This document shows, one piece after another, positions 6,183 to 12,010 of a DNA stretch of 12,010 nucleotides. The stretch covers positions 1-12,010 of the forward strand of contig CALICC010000021.1 of assembly GCA_938049325.1 (NCBI GenBank), in the 5' to 3' direction. The notes under the pieces were generated by a model. That model saw only the letters and a program-made list of their open reading frames with translations, did no database searches and was not told the origin of the DNA. Origin of the DNA: an uncultured Ilumatobacter sp. (GTDB lineage Bacteria; Actinomycetota; Acidimicrobiia; Acidimicrobiales; Ilumatobacteraceae). Positions within the stretch are counted from its first letter, which is position 1, and each line of letters opens with the position of its first letter. Both the position numbers and the translations under genes were made by a program.

Positions 6183-8648
6183 CTACATCTTGGGACGTTC
6201 GGACTTCGGGTCGTAGAACGGGCGGAAGCTCGCCGTTGCGCCGAACCGTTCGCCGTTGACCTGCAACTCAAAGCTTGCCTCGACCACGTCGGCGCGCTTC
6301 ATCTCGATGGGTGTGCTGACGTACCCCATCGCCAGAGCCGCTCCGACCGTGTGGCCGTACATGCCAGATGTCGTGTGGCCGACGAACGCACCATCGCGGT
6401 AGATCGGGTGGTCGTGATAGAGCATCGGTTCGGGGTCGTCGAGTTTGAACTGAACGAGCCGCTTCCCGAAACCGGACTCCTTCTGCGCCAGCAGCGCGTC
6501 GCGGCCGATGAAACCACCCGGCTTGTCGAACGCGCAGGCAAACGACAGCCCGGCCTCGAGCGGTGTGTCCTCATCGGTGATGTCGTGACCCCAGTGCCGG
6601 AACGCTTTTTCCAACCGCAAGGAGTTGGTCGCGTGGTAGCCCGCATGCACCAGCCCGTGGTCCGCACCCGCCTCGACGATGAGGTCATAGACGTGCGTGG
6701 AGAACTCGGACGGGATGTAGAGCTCCCAGCCGAGCTCGCCGACGTAGGTCATCCGCAGCGCGAGCACCTTCGCGTAGCCGAGGTCGATTTCTCGAGCAGC
6801 CCCGAACGGGAACGCCTCGTTCGACAGGTCGGCATCCGTCAGCCCTTGCAGCAGCGCTCGAGAGTTGGGGCCCTGGATCGCGAGACACGACATTGCCGAG
6901 GTCACGTCGGCGTACGTGACGTTGGCGTCAGATGGCGTGTTCTTCTTCAGCCAATCCATGTCGCGAATCTGTGTCGCCACGGCGGTGATCACCAAGAACT
7001 CGTTCTCACCGGTTCGGTTCACGGTGAGGTCGGCTTCGATCCCGCCGAGCGGATTGAGCCATGCCCCGTACACCGAGTTTCCGGGCTCGACGTCGACGTC
7101 GTTGGCGCAGATGCGATTCATCACCGACAGCGCGTCACGACCCTGGACGAGGTACTTCGAAAACGACGTCTGATCGAACAGTGCTACGGCGTCGCGACAC
7201 CCACGGTGTTCTGCCGCGGAGTTCTCGAACCAGTTCTGGCGCTTGTAGCTGTATTCGTATTCGGCGGCCTGCCCGTCTGCGGCGTACCAGTTGGGACGTT
7301 CCCAGCCCGAGGCCTCACCCATGCACGCCCCGCGAGCAACGAGACGGTCGTGGAACGGTGAGCGCCGAGCCCCGCGTGCTGTGTCTTTTTGTCGAAACGG
7401 CCAATGCATCTCATAGAGGAGGCCGAGGGTTTCTTCGGCCCGATCACGCACGTAGCGGCGCGTGCCCTGGAACGGATGAAACCGACGCACGTCGACGTCG
7501 GCGAGGTCCATCGGCGGTCGGCCGTCGACGATCCAATCGGCGAGCACTCTGCCCGCACCCCCTGCCGACTGGATGCCGACCGAGTTGAAGCCCGCTGCGC
7601 AGAAGTGATTTCGGAGTTCGGGTGTTTCACCGAGGATGTACGCGTCGTCAGGCGTGAAGCTCTCGGGCCCATTGAAGAACAGTCGAATGCCGGTCTCACC
7701 GATCACGGGCATCCGGTGGATCGCTTTCTCGATCACGGGTGCGAGATGATCCCAGTCATCGGGAAGATGAATGAACGGCTCGTCGGGCAACTCGGTCGCG
7801 TCGATCGGCTTCGCGACCGGCTCGAAGAAGCCCACCAAGAGCCGGCCCGACTCTTCCTTGATGTACGTGGAACTCCCCGGGTCGCGCAGCGTCGGCAGAT
7901 CGCGACCGAGTCCGTCGATGTGCTCGGTCACCAGATAGAAGTGCTCACAACCGTGCAGCGGGATCGTGGCGCCAGCTCGTTGCGCGAGGTGGCGCGACCA
8001 GAGACCCGCTGTGGTCACGACGTGGTCGGCGTTGATGGTCTGCACGTCACCGTCGCCGCCCTGCGCTCTCCACGTCACGCCGGTCGCAGCGCCGTTGTCG
8101 GTGACGATGTCGATCACCTCGACGCCCTGAATCATCTGGGCGCCGTTGGCCTTGGCGGCCTTCGACAGCGCGATCGTGGTATCGACGGGACTGGTCTGAG
8201 CGTCCCGCGGCACGTGAATGCCACCGATGACGTCGTCGACGTTCATGAGCGGCCAGTGCGCCGCGAGGTCGTCGACGTCGACGCGGTTCACCTCGACGCC
8301 GAAGCACTGTGCCATGTCGGCGCCCCGGACGAGCTCTTCGAGTCGCTCTGAGTTGTTCGCGACGGCGATCGACCCCGTGCGCTTCATCCCGGTCGGGTAG
8401 CCGTCGGCTTCGAGCTGCTCGTACAGATCGCCTGAGTACGCCGCGAGTCGAGTCATGTTGTGCGTCGCTCGGACTTGAGCGACGAGCCCGGCGGCGTGCC
8501 AGGTCGTGCCACCCGTGAGCTCGTGGCGTTCCAGTAACACCACATCGGTGATGCCCCGCAGGGTCAGGTGATACGCGATCGAACAGCCGACGATGCCGCC
8601 GCCGACGATGACGACCTGGGCATTGCTGGGTACTGACGGGGCAGGCAT
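6183..8648 (-). CDS. FAD-dependent oxidoreductase / folate-binding GcvT fusion (dimethylglycine/sarcosine dehydrogenase-like N-demethylase)
   Basis: The product is 821 aa, the usual length of dimethylglycine oxidase/dehydrogenase. The Rossmann motif G-G-G-I-V-G (16-21) and E40-R41 bind FAD. T-T-W-H-A-A-G-L places His51 where dimethylglycine dehydrogenases attach FAD covalently. The DAO domain spans about 10-370. The central FAO_M-type segment is about 373-430, including G-W-E-R-P-N-W-Y. The aminomethyltransferase (GcvT) fold is about 430-700 and the GcvT C-terminal barrel about 715-805. The family oxidatively removes an N-methyl group and passes the one-carbon unit to tetrahydrofolate in the cytoplasm. 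The exact substrate (dimethylglycine, sarcosine, N-methyltaurine or similar) cannot be read from the sequence. I prefer ATG at 8648 to GTG at 8663 (826 aa), because the extra five residues add nothing conserved and AAAGA lies upstream of the ATG. The gene is divergent from the aminotransferase gene and shares its control region. Confidence 0.93.
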   Translation of the reverse strand: MPAPSVPSNAQVVIVGGGIVGCSIAYHLTLRGITDVVLLERHELTGGTTWHAAGLVAQVRATHNMTRLAAYSGDLYEQLEADGYPTGMKRTGSIAVANNSERLEELVRGADMAQCFGVEVNRVDVDDLAAHWPLMNVDDVIGGIHVPRDAQTSPVDTTIALSKAAKANGAQMIQGVEVIDIVTDNGAATGVTWRAQGGDGDVQTINADHVVTTAGLWSRHLAQRAGATIPLHGCEHFYLVTEHIDGLGRDLPTLRDPGSSTYIKEESGRLLVGFFEPVAKPIDATELPDEPFIHLPDDWDHLAPVIEKAIHRMPVIGETGIRLFFNGPESFTPDDAYILGETPELRNHFCAAGFNSVGIQSAGGAGRVLADWIVDGRPPMDLADVDVRRFHPFQGTRRYVRDRAEETLGLLYEMHWPFRQKDTARGARRSPFHDRLVARGACMGEASGWERPNWYAADGQAAEYEYSYKRQNWFENSAAEHRGCRDAVALFDQTSFSKYLVQGRDALSVMNRICANDVDVEPGNSVYGAWLNPLGGIEADLTVNRTGENEFLVITAVATQIRDMDWLKKNTPSDANVTYADVTSAMSCLAIQGPNSRALLQGLTDADLSNEAFPFGAAREIDLGYAKVLALRMTYVGELGWELYIPSEFSTHVYDLIVEAGADHGLVHAGYHATNSLRLEKAFRHWGHDITDEDTPLEAGLSFACAFDKPGGFIGRDALLAQKESGFGKRLVQFKLDDPEPMLYHDHPIYRDGAFVGHTTSGMYGHTVGAALAMGYVSTPIEMKRADVVEASFELQVNGERFGATASFRPFYDPKSERPKM

Positions 8649-8737
8649 GACGCAGTCTTTCACTCAGCTCGAGGGAATGGTGCGCTCGTCGAAACGAACG
8701 TGTAACGAGATGTTGTTATAGGTGCTCACATTGAGGC

Positions 8738-8748
8738 TAGACCGTCTA
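8738..8748. promoter_or_regulatory. Operator-like palindrome TAGAC-C-GTCTA
   Basis: A perfect 5-1-5 inverted repeat overlapping the -35 element of the candidate aminotransferase promoter and lying just upstream of the possible flavoenzyme -10. Odd-centred TAGAC/GTCTA symmetry is of the kind bound by TetR- or GntR-family repressors. From this position a bound protein would block the plus promoter and could also affect the minus one. The regulator itself is not encoded in the window. Confidence 0.45.
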
Positions 8749-8766
8749 ACAGAATTCGGGTAGAGT
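8738..8766 (+). promoter_or_regulatory. Candidate sigma-70-type promoter of the aminotransferase gene
   Basis: TAGACC (8738-8743, 4 of 6 to TTGACA) and TAGAGT (8761-8766, 4 of 6 to TATAAT) are separated by exactly 17 nt. A start site near 8773 would give a leader of about 80 nt. Both hexamers are moderate matches, so the call rests on spacing, position and the overlap with the palindrome. Confidence 0.4.
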
Positions 8767-8854
8767 CTTCCGTGACGAACGTCATGCACCAACACACCTG
8801 ACGTTCCCGAACAGGGCGTCACAGCCGAAACGTTGAATCGAGAGGGGGAACTCC

Positions 8855-10237
8855 ATGTCCGAACTGCGCCACGCCGCCCAGTCGCACCTGATACCGCACT
8901 TCACCAAGGGCTCGGCCTGGAAAGCAAGTGACCTCCCAGTCATCGATTACGGCGTCGGTTGCTACGTCTACGACACCGACGGCACGGAGTACCTCGACGG
9001 CCTCGCGGGGCTCTTCTGTACCAACCTCGGCCACGGTCGCTCCGACCTGACGGCCGCCGCGTGCAAGCAAATGGATCGATTGGCCTTCTCGCCGACGTGG
9101 GGCACAGCACACCCGTCGGCCGCTCGCGCAGCCGAGATGATCGCTCGGCGATTCCCCGGTGACCTCGACGAAGTGTTCTTCGTGTCGTCCGGTTCCGAAG
9201 CCGTCGAGTCAGCGATCAAGTTCGCCCGGGCGTACCACGTCAGCCGCGGCGACACCGAGCGATACAAGGTCATCGCTCGCGATTGGGCGTACCACGGCAC
9301 GACGCTGGGCGCGCTCAGCGTCACCGGCATCCCGAAGTTCCGCAAGCATTTCGAGCCATTGCTGTGGGACGGTGTCCGACACGTCCGTAACACCTACGGC
9401 GACTCGGTTCCTGACGGCACGCCGCCGAGCGAACTCGAGTCGATCAAGGCCATGGAAGCCATGATTCTCGCCGAGGGCCCAGAAACCATCGCGATGATCA
9501 GCGCCGAGCCGGTGCAAAACGGTCGCGGTGCGCTGGTACCGCCCACCGGCTACTGGCAGGAACTGCGCAAGCTCGCCGACAAGTACGGCATCCTGTTGCA
9601 CGCCGACGAGGTGATCAACGCATTCGGACGCCTCGGCCACTGGACGGGCAGCGAGCGCCTCGATGTGGTCCCCGACATGATCACCTTCGCCAAAGGCGTG
9701 ACGTCTGCCTACCAACCACTCGGCGGCGTCGCCATCCGTCGCCCGCTCGTCGAGGCGCTGTGGGAGTCCGAGTTGGGCTCCTACATGCACGGCTCCACGT
9801 TCGGAGGACACCCAGTTGCAACCGCAGTTGCCTGTGCGACCATCGGGGCGCTCGAGAACGAGCACGTCCTCGACAACGTGCTCACCAACGAGCAGCCCCT
9901 CCGCGACCGTCTCGACGCGCTCCTCGATGCACACCATTGCGTCAAAGAGGTCCGAGGGACCGGCTACTTCTACGCCATCGAACTCATGGCCGATCGTCGC
10001 ACCGGCCGAGAACTGGACGATGCGCAGATCGCGAGCCTGCAGGGCGGCATGCTCAACAAGTTCGTCCACGCAGCTCGGGTCCTCGTGCGACCCGACGATC
10101 GCGGCGCAACGATGCTCACGATCTCGCCTCCGCTGATCGCCGACGCGACCGTGCTCGACGACCTCGCGGCACGCGTCGACGACGTCCTCACGATGACCGA
10201 CGACCATCTGGCGGCCTCGTACCTCGCCTCGGCGTAG
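8855..10237 (+). CDS. Class III PLP-dependent aminotransferase (omega-amino acid/taurine:pyruvate-like)
   Basis: The product is 460 aa, normal for class III (omega) aminotransferases. The PLP phosphate-binding segment S-S-G-S-E-A-V-E-S-A is at 111-120, the aromatic stacking motif Y-H-G-T-T at 146-150, PLP-binding D251 lies in H-A-D-E-V, and the Schiff-base lysine K280 in T-F-A-K-G-V. H-G-S-T-F-G-G-H-P (residues ~314-322) completes the active site contributed by the neighbouring subunit. Members move an amino group from a terminal amine (taurine, beta-alanine, GABA, putrescine and others) to pyruvate or 2-oxoglutarate in the cytoplasm. The nearby taurine-type transporter makes taurine:pyruvate transaminase plausible but unproven. 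The usual D-E-V-x-x-G-F-G-R-T-G reads D-E-V-I-N-A-F-G-R-L-G here. Shine-Dalgarno AGAGGGGG (8841-8848) fixes the start at ATG 8855. It is probably repressed or induced through the upstream palindrome. Confidence 0.93.
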   Translation: MSELRHAAQSHLIPHFTKGSAWKASDLPVIDYGVGCYVYDTDGTEYLDGLAGLFCTNLGHGRSDLTAAACKQMDRLAFSPTWGTAHPSAARAAEMIARRFPGDLDEVFFVSSGSEAVESAIKFARAYHVSRGDTERYKVIARDWAYHGTTLGALSVTGIPKFRKHFEPLLWDGVRHVRNTYGDSVPDGTPPSELESIKAMEAMILAEGPETIAMISAEPVQNGRGALVPPTGYWQELRKLADKYGILLHADEVINAFGRLGHWTGSERLDVVPDMITFAKGVTSAYQPLGGVAIRRPLVEALWESELGSYMHGSTFGGHPVATAVACATIGALENEHVLDNVLTNEQPLRDRLDALLDAHHCVKEVRGTGYFYAIELMADRRTGRELDDAQIASLQGGMLNKFVHAARVLVRPDDRGATMLTISPPLIADATVLDDLAARVDDVLTMTDDHLAASYLASA

Positions 10238-10503
10238 GCGCCGCGATGCCCATGACCGACCTGAGGCTGTCGACTTCAGCCGTGGCGATCGCCTAAGTTC
10301 GGTCGTGCGTGAACAATCACCTTGCCCACCTAGGCAAGGAAATAGCTCTGAGTCACCATCCGGGCGACTCGGAAATTGGCTGGGGAAAGAATCAATGCAC
10401 GGAAGCCAACAGCACCTGCTGTTCGGACGACCGCGGCGCGGCGGCGTGAACGTTGCCGCCTTCTCGATTCCCAGCCACAACCCACTGCAGAGGGAGAATT
10501 GAA
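10238..10503 (+). promoter_or_regulatory. Structured 5' leader / intergenic region before the binding-protein gene
   Basis: This 266-nt non-coding stretch is rich in perfect inverted repeats. In order: GGCTG/CAGCC (10265-10281, 7-nt loop); the 10-bp palindrome GGCGATCGCC (10284-10293); hairpin CCTTGCC/GGCAAGG with a 6-nt loop (10320-10339); hairpin TCTGAGTC/GACTCGGA with one G-T pair and an 11-nt loop (10347-10373); TTGGCT/AGCCAA enclosing 22 nt (10376-10409); AACAGCA/TGCTGTT with a 2-nt centre (10408-10423); and GGCGGC/GCCGCC (10440-10460). The first two may end transcription of the aminotransferase, although no T-run follows. The rest could form a cis-regulatory RNA in the leader of the transporter mRNA. 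It matches none of the riboswitch consensus sequences I could recall (glycine, SAM types, TPP, cobalamin, guanidine, c-di-GMP). No clear promoter hexamers were found. A Shine-Dalgarno GAGGGAG lies at 10490-10496. Confidence 0.5.
10320..10373 (+). repeat. Two tandem perfect or near-perfect hairpins in the transporter leader
   Basis: Hairpin 1 has a 7-bp perfect stem (10320-10326 with 10333-10339) and loop CACCTA. Hairpin 2 has an 8-pair stem with one G-T wobble (10347-10354 with 10366-10373) and an 11-nt loop. They are 7 nt apart. The gap and following bases are purine/A-rich rather than T-rich, so these are not typical terminators. Confidence 0.6.
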
Positions 10504-11697
10504 ATGAAGCGAGTACTCGCAATGAGCGCGGCGGCCGCAATGGTCCTGGCCGCATGCGGCAGCGATAGTCCAGTCGACGGGGTCGAGGATGCTGTCGACG
10601 ACGCCGTCAACGAGGCCGAGGACGTCGTCGAAGATGCTGTCGACGATGTCGAAGAGGTTGCCGACGACGCCATGGAAGACGCCGAAGAGGTTGTCGACGA
10701 CGCCATGGAAGAAGGCGAAGACGCCATTGAAGAAGAGGGCGATGCCGCAGCTCTCAGCGTCGAAGAGATCAACGTCGCTTACTTCGAGCAGTGGCCGACC
10801 CCGAACCTCATCGGCTTCAACGACGGCTCGTTCGACGAGGCCGTCGGCGCCAAGATCAACTGGGTGCCGTTTGGTGGCGGTGGCGCAATGTCTGAGGCTA
10901 TGGAAGCCGGAGACATTGACATCTCCTATAGCCAGGGTCTCACCCCGTTTGCCAACACGGTGAACAATGGTGCCGACATCAAACTGGTCGGCATTGCCGT
11001 TGCGTATGCGGAGGCTGATAACTGTGTTGCGCAGGGCGACCTGGGTGTCACTCGTGAGAACGCTGCTGAGGTGTTGAACGGTGCGACGGTGATGAGCCCG
11101 CAGGGCAATGTCACGAACTTCAAGATGTTGTCGATGATGGACTTCTTGGGCGTTGACATCAGCTCCCTTGAAATTCTCCCGACCGATGGTGGCGCAACGA
11201 CTGCCGCAGCATTTGCTGATGGCTCGATCGATGTTGGTTGTTCGTTCGGTGGCTCGCTTGTTGCAATGCAAGAAGAGTCCGGTGGCGAGTTGATCATGAC
11301 CGGTGCCGAACAGGCAGCCGATATCGGTATCAACACCTACGACATCGTTTCGATCCCAACCAGCTTCGGTGAAGAACACCCACAGGCAGTCATCAACTTC
11401 CTGCAGGCAACCGAAGAATTCAACAACGCCTGGGCTGCAGATCCAGCTGGAACCAACGACACGATTGCCGATGCCTCAGGTATGGAAGACGTCGGTAACT
11501 TCTTGTCGGGTCCAACCTGGTTCAGCTTCCCAAGCTTGGAAGAACAACTCACCGATGCATGGATGGGCGCCACGGTTGCTCAGAACATGACCGAGCAGAT
11601 CCAAACATTCGTGGACCTCGGACAGATCGACTCGACCATCGGAGACTTCTCCGGTTCCGTGGACACGAGCTTCCTCGAGAAGGCAATCGCCGGCTGA
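10504..11697 (+). CDS. NitT/TauT-family (taurine-like) ABC transporter substrate-binding lipoprotein
   Basis: The product is 397 aa. The signal peptide is MKRVLAMSAAAAMVLAAC with lipobox L-A-A-C, so Cys18 is lipidated and the protein sits on the outer membrane face. Residues 28-82 are an acidic repeat linker (annotated separately). The binding domain starts near 85: I-N-V-A-Y-F-E-Q-W, then an A-x-I-N-W-V-P-F strand and G-G-A-M-S-E-A-M-E-A-G-D-I-D-I, a layout like TauA/SsuA (strand, then 'G..I..A..sGdidi'). A Y-D-I-V-S-I-P strand and H-P-Q-A-V-I-N-F-L helix follow, as in TauA. It delivers substrate to the permease/ATPase partly encoded next. Taurine or a related sulfonate is likely, though this superfamily also binds nitrate-like, thiamine-precursor and other ligands. 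ATG 10504 with GAGGGAG at 7 nt is chosen over an upstream in-frame start at 10453 that would bury the signal peptide. Codon use becomes less GC-rich toward the 3' end. Confidence 0.9.
   Translation: MKRVLAMSAAAAMVLAACGSDSPVDGVEDAVDDAVNEAEDVVEDAVDDVEEVADDAMEDAEEVVDDAMEEGEDAIEEEGDAAALSVEEINVAYFEQWPTPNLIGFNDGSFDEAVGAKINWVPFGGGGAMSEAMEAGDIDISYSQGLTPFANTVNNGADIKLVGIAVAYAEADNCVAQGDLGVTRENAAEVLNGATVMSPQGNVTNFKMLSMMDFLGVDISSLEILPTDGGATTAAAFADGSIDVGCSFGGSLVAMQEESGGELIMTGAEQAADIGINTYDIVSIPTSFGEEHPQAVINFLQATEEFNNAWAADPAGTNDTIADASGMEDVGNFLSGPTWFSFPSLEEQLTDAWMGATVAQNMTEQIQTFVDLGQIDSTIGDFSGSVDTSFLEKAIAG
10585..10749 (+). repeat. Five in-frame 33-nt (11-residue) acidic repeats
   Basis: Units start at 10585, 10618, 10651, 10684 and 10717 and encode EDAVDDAVNEA, EDVVEDAVDDV, EEVADDAMEDA, EEVVDDAMEEG and EDAIEEEGDAA. 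Units 3 and 4 match at 30 of 33 bases, which implies recent duplication; the others have diverged at DNA level while keeping the protein pattern. Of 55 residues, 29 are Asp or Glu and none is basic. Hydrophobic A/V/M/I residues recur at fixed positions, as in a hendecad (11-residue) helical pattern. The likely role is an extended, highly charged helical spacer between the lipid anchor and the binding domain. Confidence 0.85.
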
Positions 11698-11731
11698 CTC
11701 CAGCAGGCAACCGCTCAAACAAATAATCTCG

Positions 11732-11780
11732 TCGGGGCAGGCTCGGTTCTTCGAATCGGACCTGCCCCGATGGCACTTTT
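11732..11780 (+). terminator. Strong hairpin with short T-run between binding-protein and ATPase genes
   Basis: A 10-bp perfect stem, TCGGGGCAGG (11732-11741) with CCTGCCCCGA (11761-11770), continues past one C-A mismatch into an inner helix (TCGGTTC with GAATCGG, two G-T wobbles, 3-nt loop). A short T-run (11777-11780) follows after 6 nt. It begins 34 nt after the binding-protein stop. Such elements between binding-protein and ATPase/permease genes commonly act as partial terminators or 3' stabilisers, giving more binding protein than membrane components. The gap before the T-run and its shortness make full termination doubtful. Confidence 0.65.
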
Positions 11781-11814
11781 CACCATCTGTTATCCGCTGC
11801 TGCACGCAGCATCC

Positions 11815-11828
11815 AAGCCGGGGGGCTT
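11815..11828 (+). promoter_or_regulatory. Small hairpin carrying the ribosome-binding site of the ATPase gene
   Basis: AAGCC (11815-11819), GGGG (11820-11823) and GGCTT (11824-11828) form a 5-bp stem with a G-only loop ending directly at the ATG (11829). The G-rich loop and adjacent stem bases are the only Shine-Dalgarno-like sequence, so folding would limit translation initiation. A second short palindrome, TGCTGC-AC-GCAGCA (11798-11811), lies just upstream. Confidence 0.4.
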
Positions 11829-12010
11829 ATGAAAGACCTAAAGGTTTCGAACGTTGGGATGATCTACAACGTTCCCAAAGGCGACGACGTCCAAGCGCTA
11901 GAAGACGTGTCCTTCGAACTCGAAGGCGGACGCTTACTCTCGCTGCTAGGCCCATCGGGCTGTGGCAAAACAACTCTGCTCAATATCCTGGCCGGCGTCC
12001 TTGCCCCAAC
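11829..12010 (+). CDS. ABC transporter ATP-binding protein, N-terminal fragment (NitT/TauT-type)
   Basis: Partial gene cut by the right edge, with 60 complete codons visible. It opens MKDLKVSNVGMIYNV and continues to A-L-E-D-V-S-F-E-L, the usual first strands of an ABC nucleotide-binding domain. Walker A follows at about residues 45-53, G-P-S-G-C-G-K-T-T, then L-L-N-I-L-A-G. In TauB/SsuB-type ATPases this segment reads almost the same (L-L-G-P-S-G-C-G-K-T-T-L-L-N-x-x-A-G). The Q-loop, signature and Walker B lie beyond the window. It would power the transporter whose binding protein is encoded 131 nt upstream on the same strand; a permease gene is expected further right. Its translation may be tuned by the hairpin around its ribosome-binding site. 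Confidence 0.93.
   Translation, partial: MKDLKVSNVGMIYNVPKGDDVQALEDVSFELEGGRLLSLLGPSGCGKTTLLNILAGVLAP

Larger units (their letters stand above)
8649..8854. promoter_or_regulatory. Divergent promoter region between flavoenzyme and aminotransferase genes
   Basis: About 200 nt separate the two divergent starts, and the centre is locally AT-richer than its surroundings. It holds a candidate plus-strand promoter with an overlapping palindrome (annotated separately) and, on the minus strand, a TATAAC hexamer (8720-8715) that could be the -10 of the flavoenzyme promoter, though no good -35 precedes it. Downstream of the plus promoter, the words TGACG/CGTCA occur as two inverted pairs: 8773-8784 with a 2-nt gap and 8799-8821 with a 13-nt gap. 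This looks like a compact control region for a divergently transcribed catabolic pair. No regulator gene is adjacent in the window. Confidence 0.6.

Noticed and set aside
8803..8812. LexA (SOS) box at GTTC-CC-GAAC
   Set aside because: The half sites are in the reverse order and spacing compared with the GAAC-n4-GTTC pattern of actinobacterial LexA sites.
10284..10293. GGCGATCGCC as a cyanobacterial HIP1-type repeat
   Set aside because: The octamer GCGATCGC occurs by chance in GC-rich DNA. The gene content here is not cyanobacterial and no array of the octamer was noticed.
10320..10339. Intrinsic terminator for the aminotransferase gene
   Set aside because: The stem is perfect but is followed by an A-rich, not T-rich, sequence, so it is kept only as a leader hairpin.
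10305..10502. 65-codon open frame in the transporter leader ending 1 nt before the binding-protein ATG
   Set aside because: No Shine-Dalgarno at its GTG start, no recognisable protein character, and it runs through several hairpins. A leader peptide cannot be excluded but is not supported.
10453..10503. Upstream in-frame start of the binding protein adding 17 residues
   Set aside because: It would place extra polar residues before a clean lipoprotein signal peptide. ATG 10504 has a well-spaced GAGGGAG.

Overview
The window is high-GC (mostly low-to-mid 60s percent by eye) and is packed with GTC/GAC/CGA-type codons, GTG starts and 4-nt gene overlaps. The gene types also point to an actinobacterium: single-pass and polytopic surface proteins, lipoproteins with an ordinary lipobox, an OmpR-type regulator and a dimethylglycine-dehydrogenase-like flavoenzyme. 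The closest impression is a marine Acidimicrobiia (Ilumatobacter-like) genome. That is inference from style, not a database match. No rRNA, tRNA, insertion sequence, CRISPR array or phage gene is visible.

Block A (1-6112, all on the minus strand, read right to left) is a probable five-gene surface/signalling operon. It holds an OmpR/PhoB-type response regulator (5429-6112), a 1087-residue GT-C-like membrane protein fused to large extracytoplasmic domains (2085-5348), a lipoprotein with invasin-like Ig repeats (838-2088), a 224-residue single-pass membrane protein (167-841) and the N-terminus of a PAS-domain sensor protein that runs off the left edge (1-163). The last four genes are joined by 4-nt stop/start overlaps or a 3-nt gap, so they are almost certainly co-translated. 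A regulator opens the block and a PAS protein closes it, which suggests a signalling circuit wrapped around a cell-envelope assembly module whose substrate cannot be read from the sequence.

Block B (6183-12010) looks catabolic. A FAD-dependent, folate-domain-containing N-demethylase of the dimethylglycine/sarcosine dehydrogenase family (6183-8648, minus) is divergent from a class III PLP aminotransferase (8855-10237, plus). Their roughly 200-bp spacer carries an 11-bp inverted repeat placed to control at least the aminotransferase. Downstream come a NitT/TauT-type (taurine-like) substrate-binding lipoprotein (10504-11697) and the first 60 codons of its ABC ATPase (from 11829). The simplest combined reading is uptake of a small amino-sulfonate or amino-acid-like compound, oxidative N-demethylation and transamination. 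N-methylated taurine is one candidate substrate, as a hypothesis only.

The most unusual features are a run of five 11-residue, extremely acidic repeats between the lipid anchor and the binding domain of the transporter protein; a 266-bp leader before that gene with several tandem perfect hairpins; a strong hairpin with a short T-run between the binding-protein and ATPase genes; a small hairpin placing the ATPase ribosome-binding site in its loop; and the fusion of a GT-C-type membrane core to NTF2-like and beta-sandwich-like domains in Block A.
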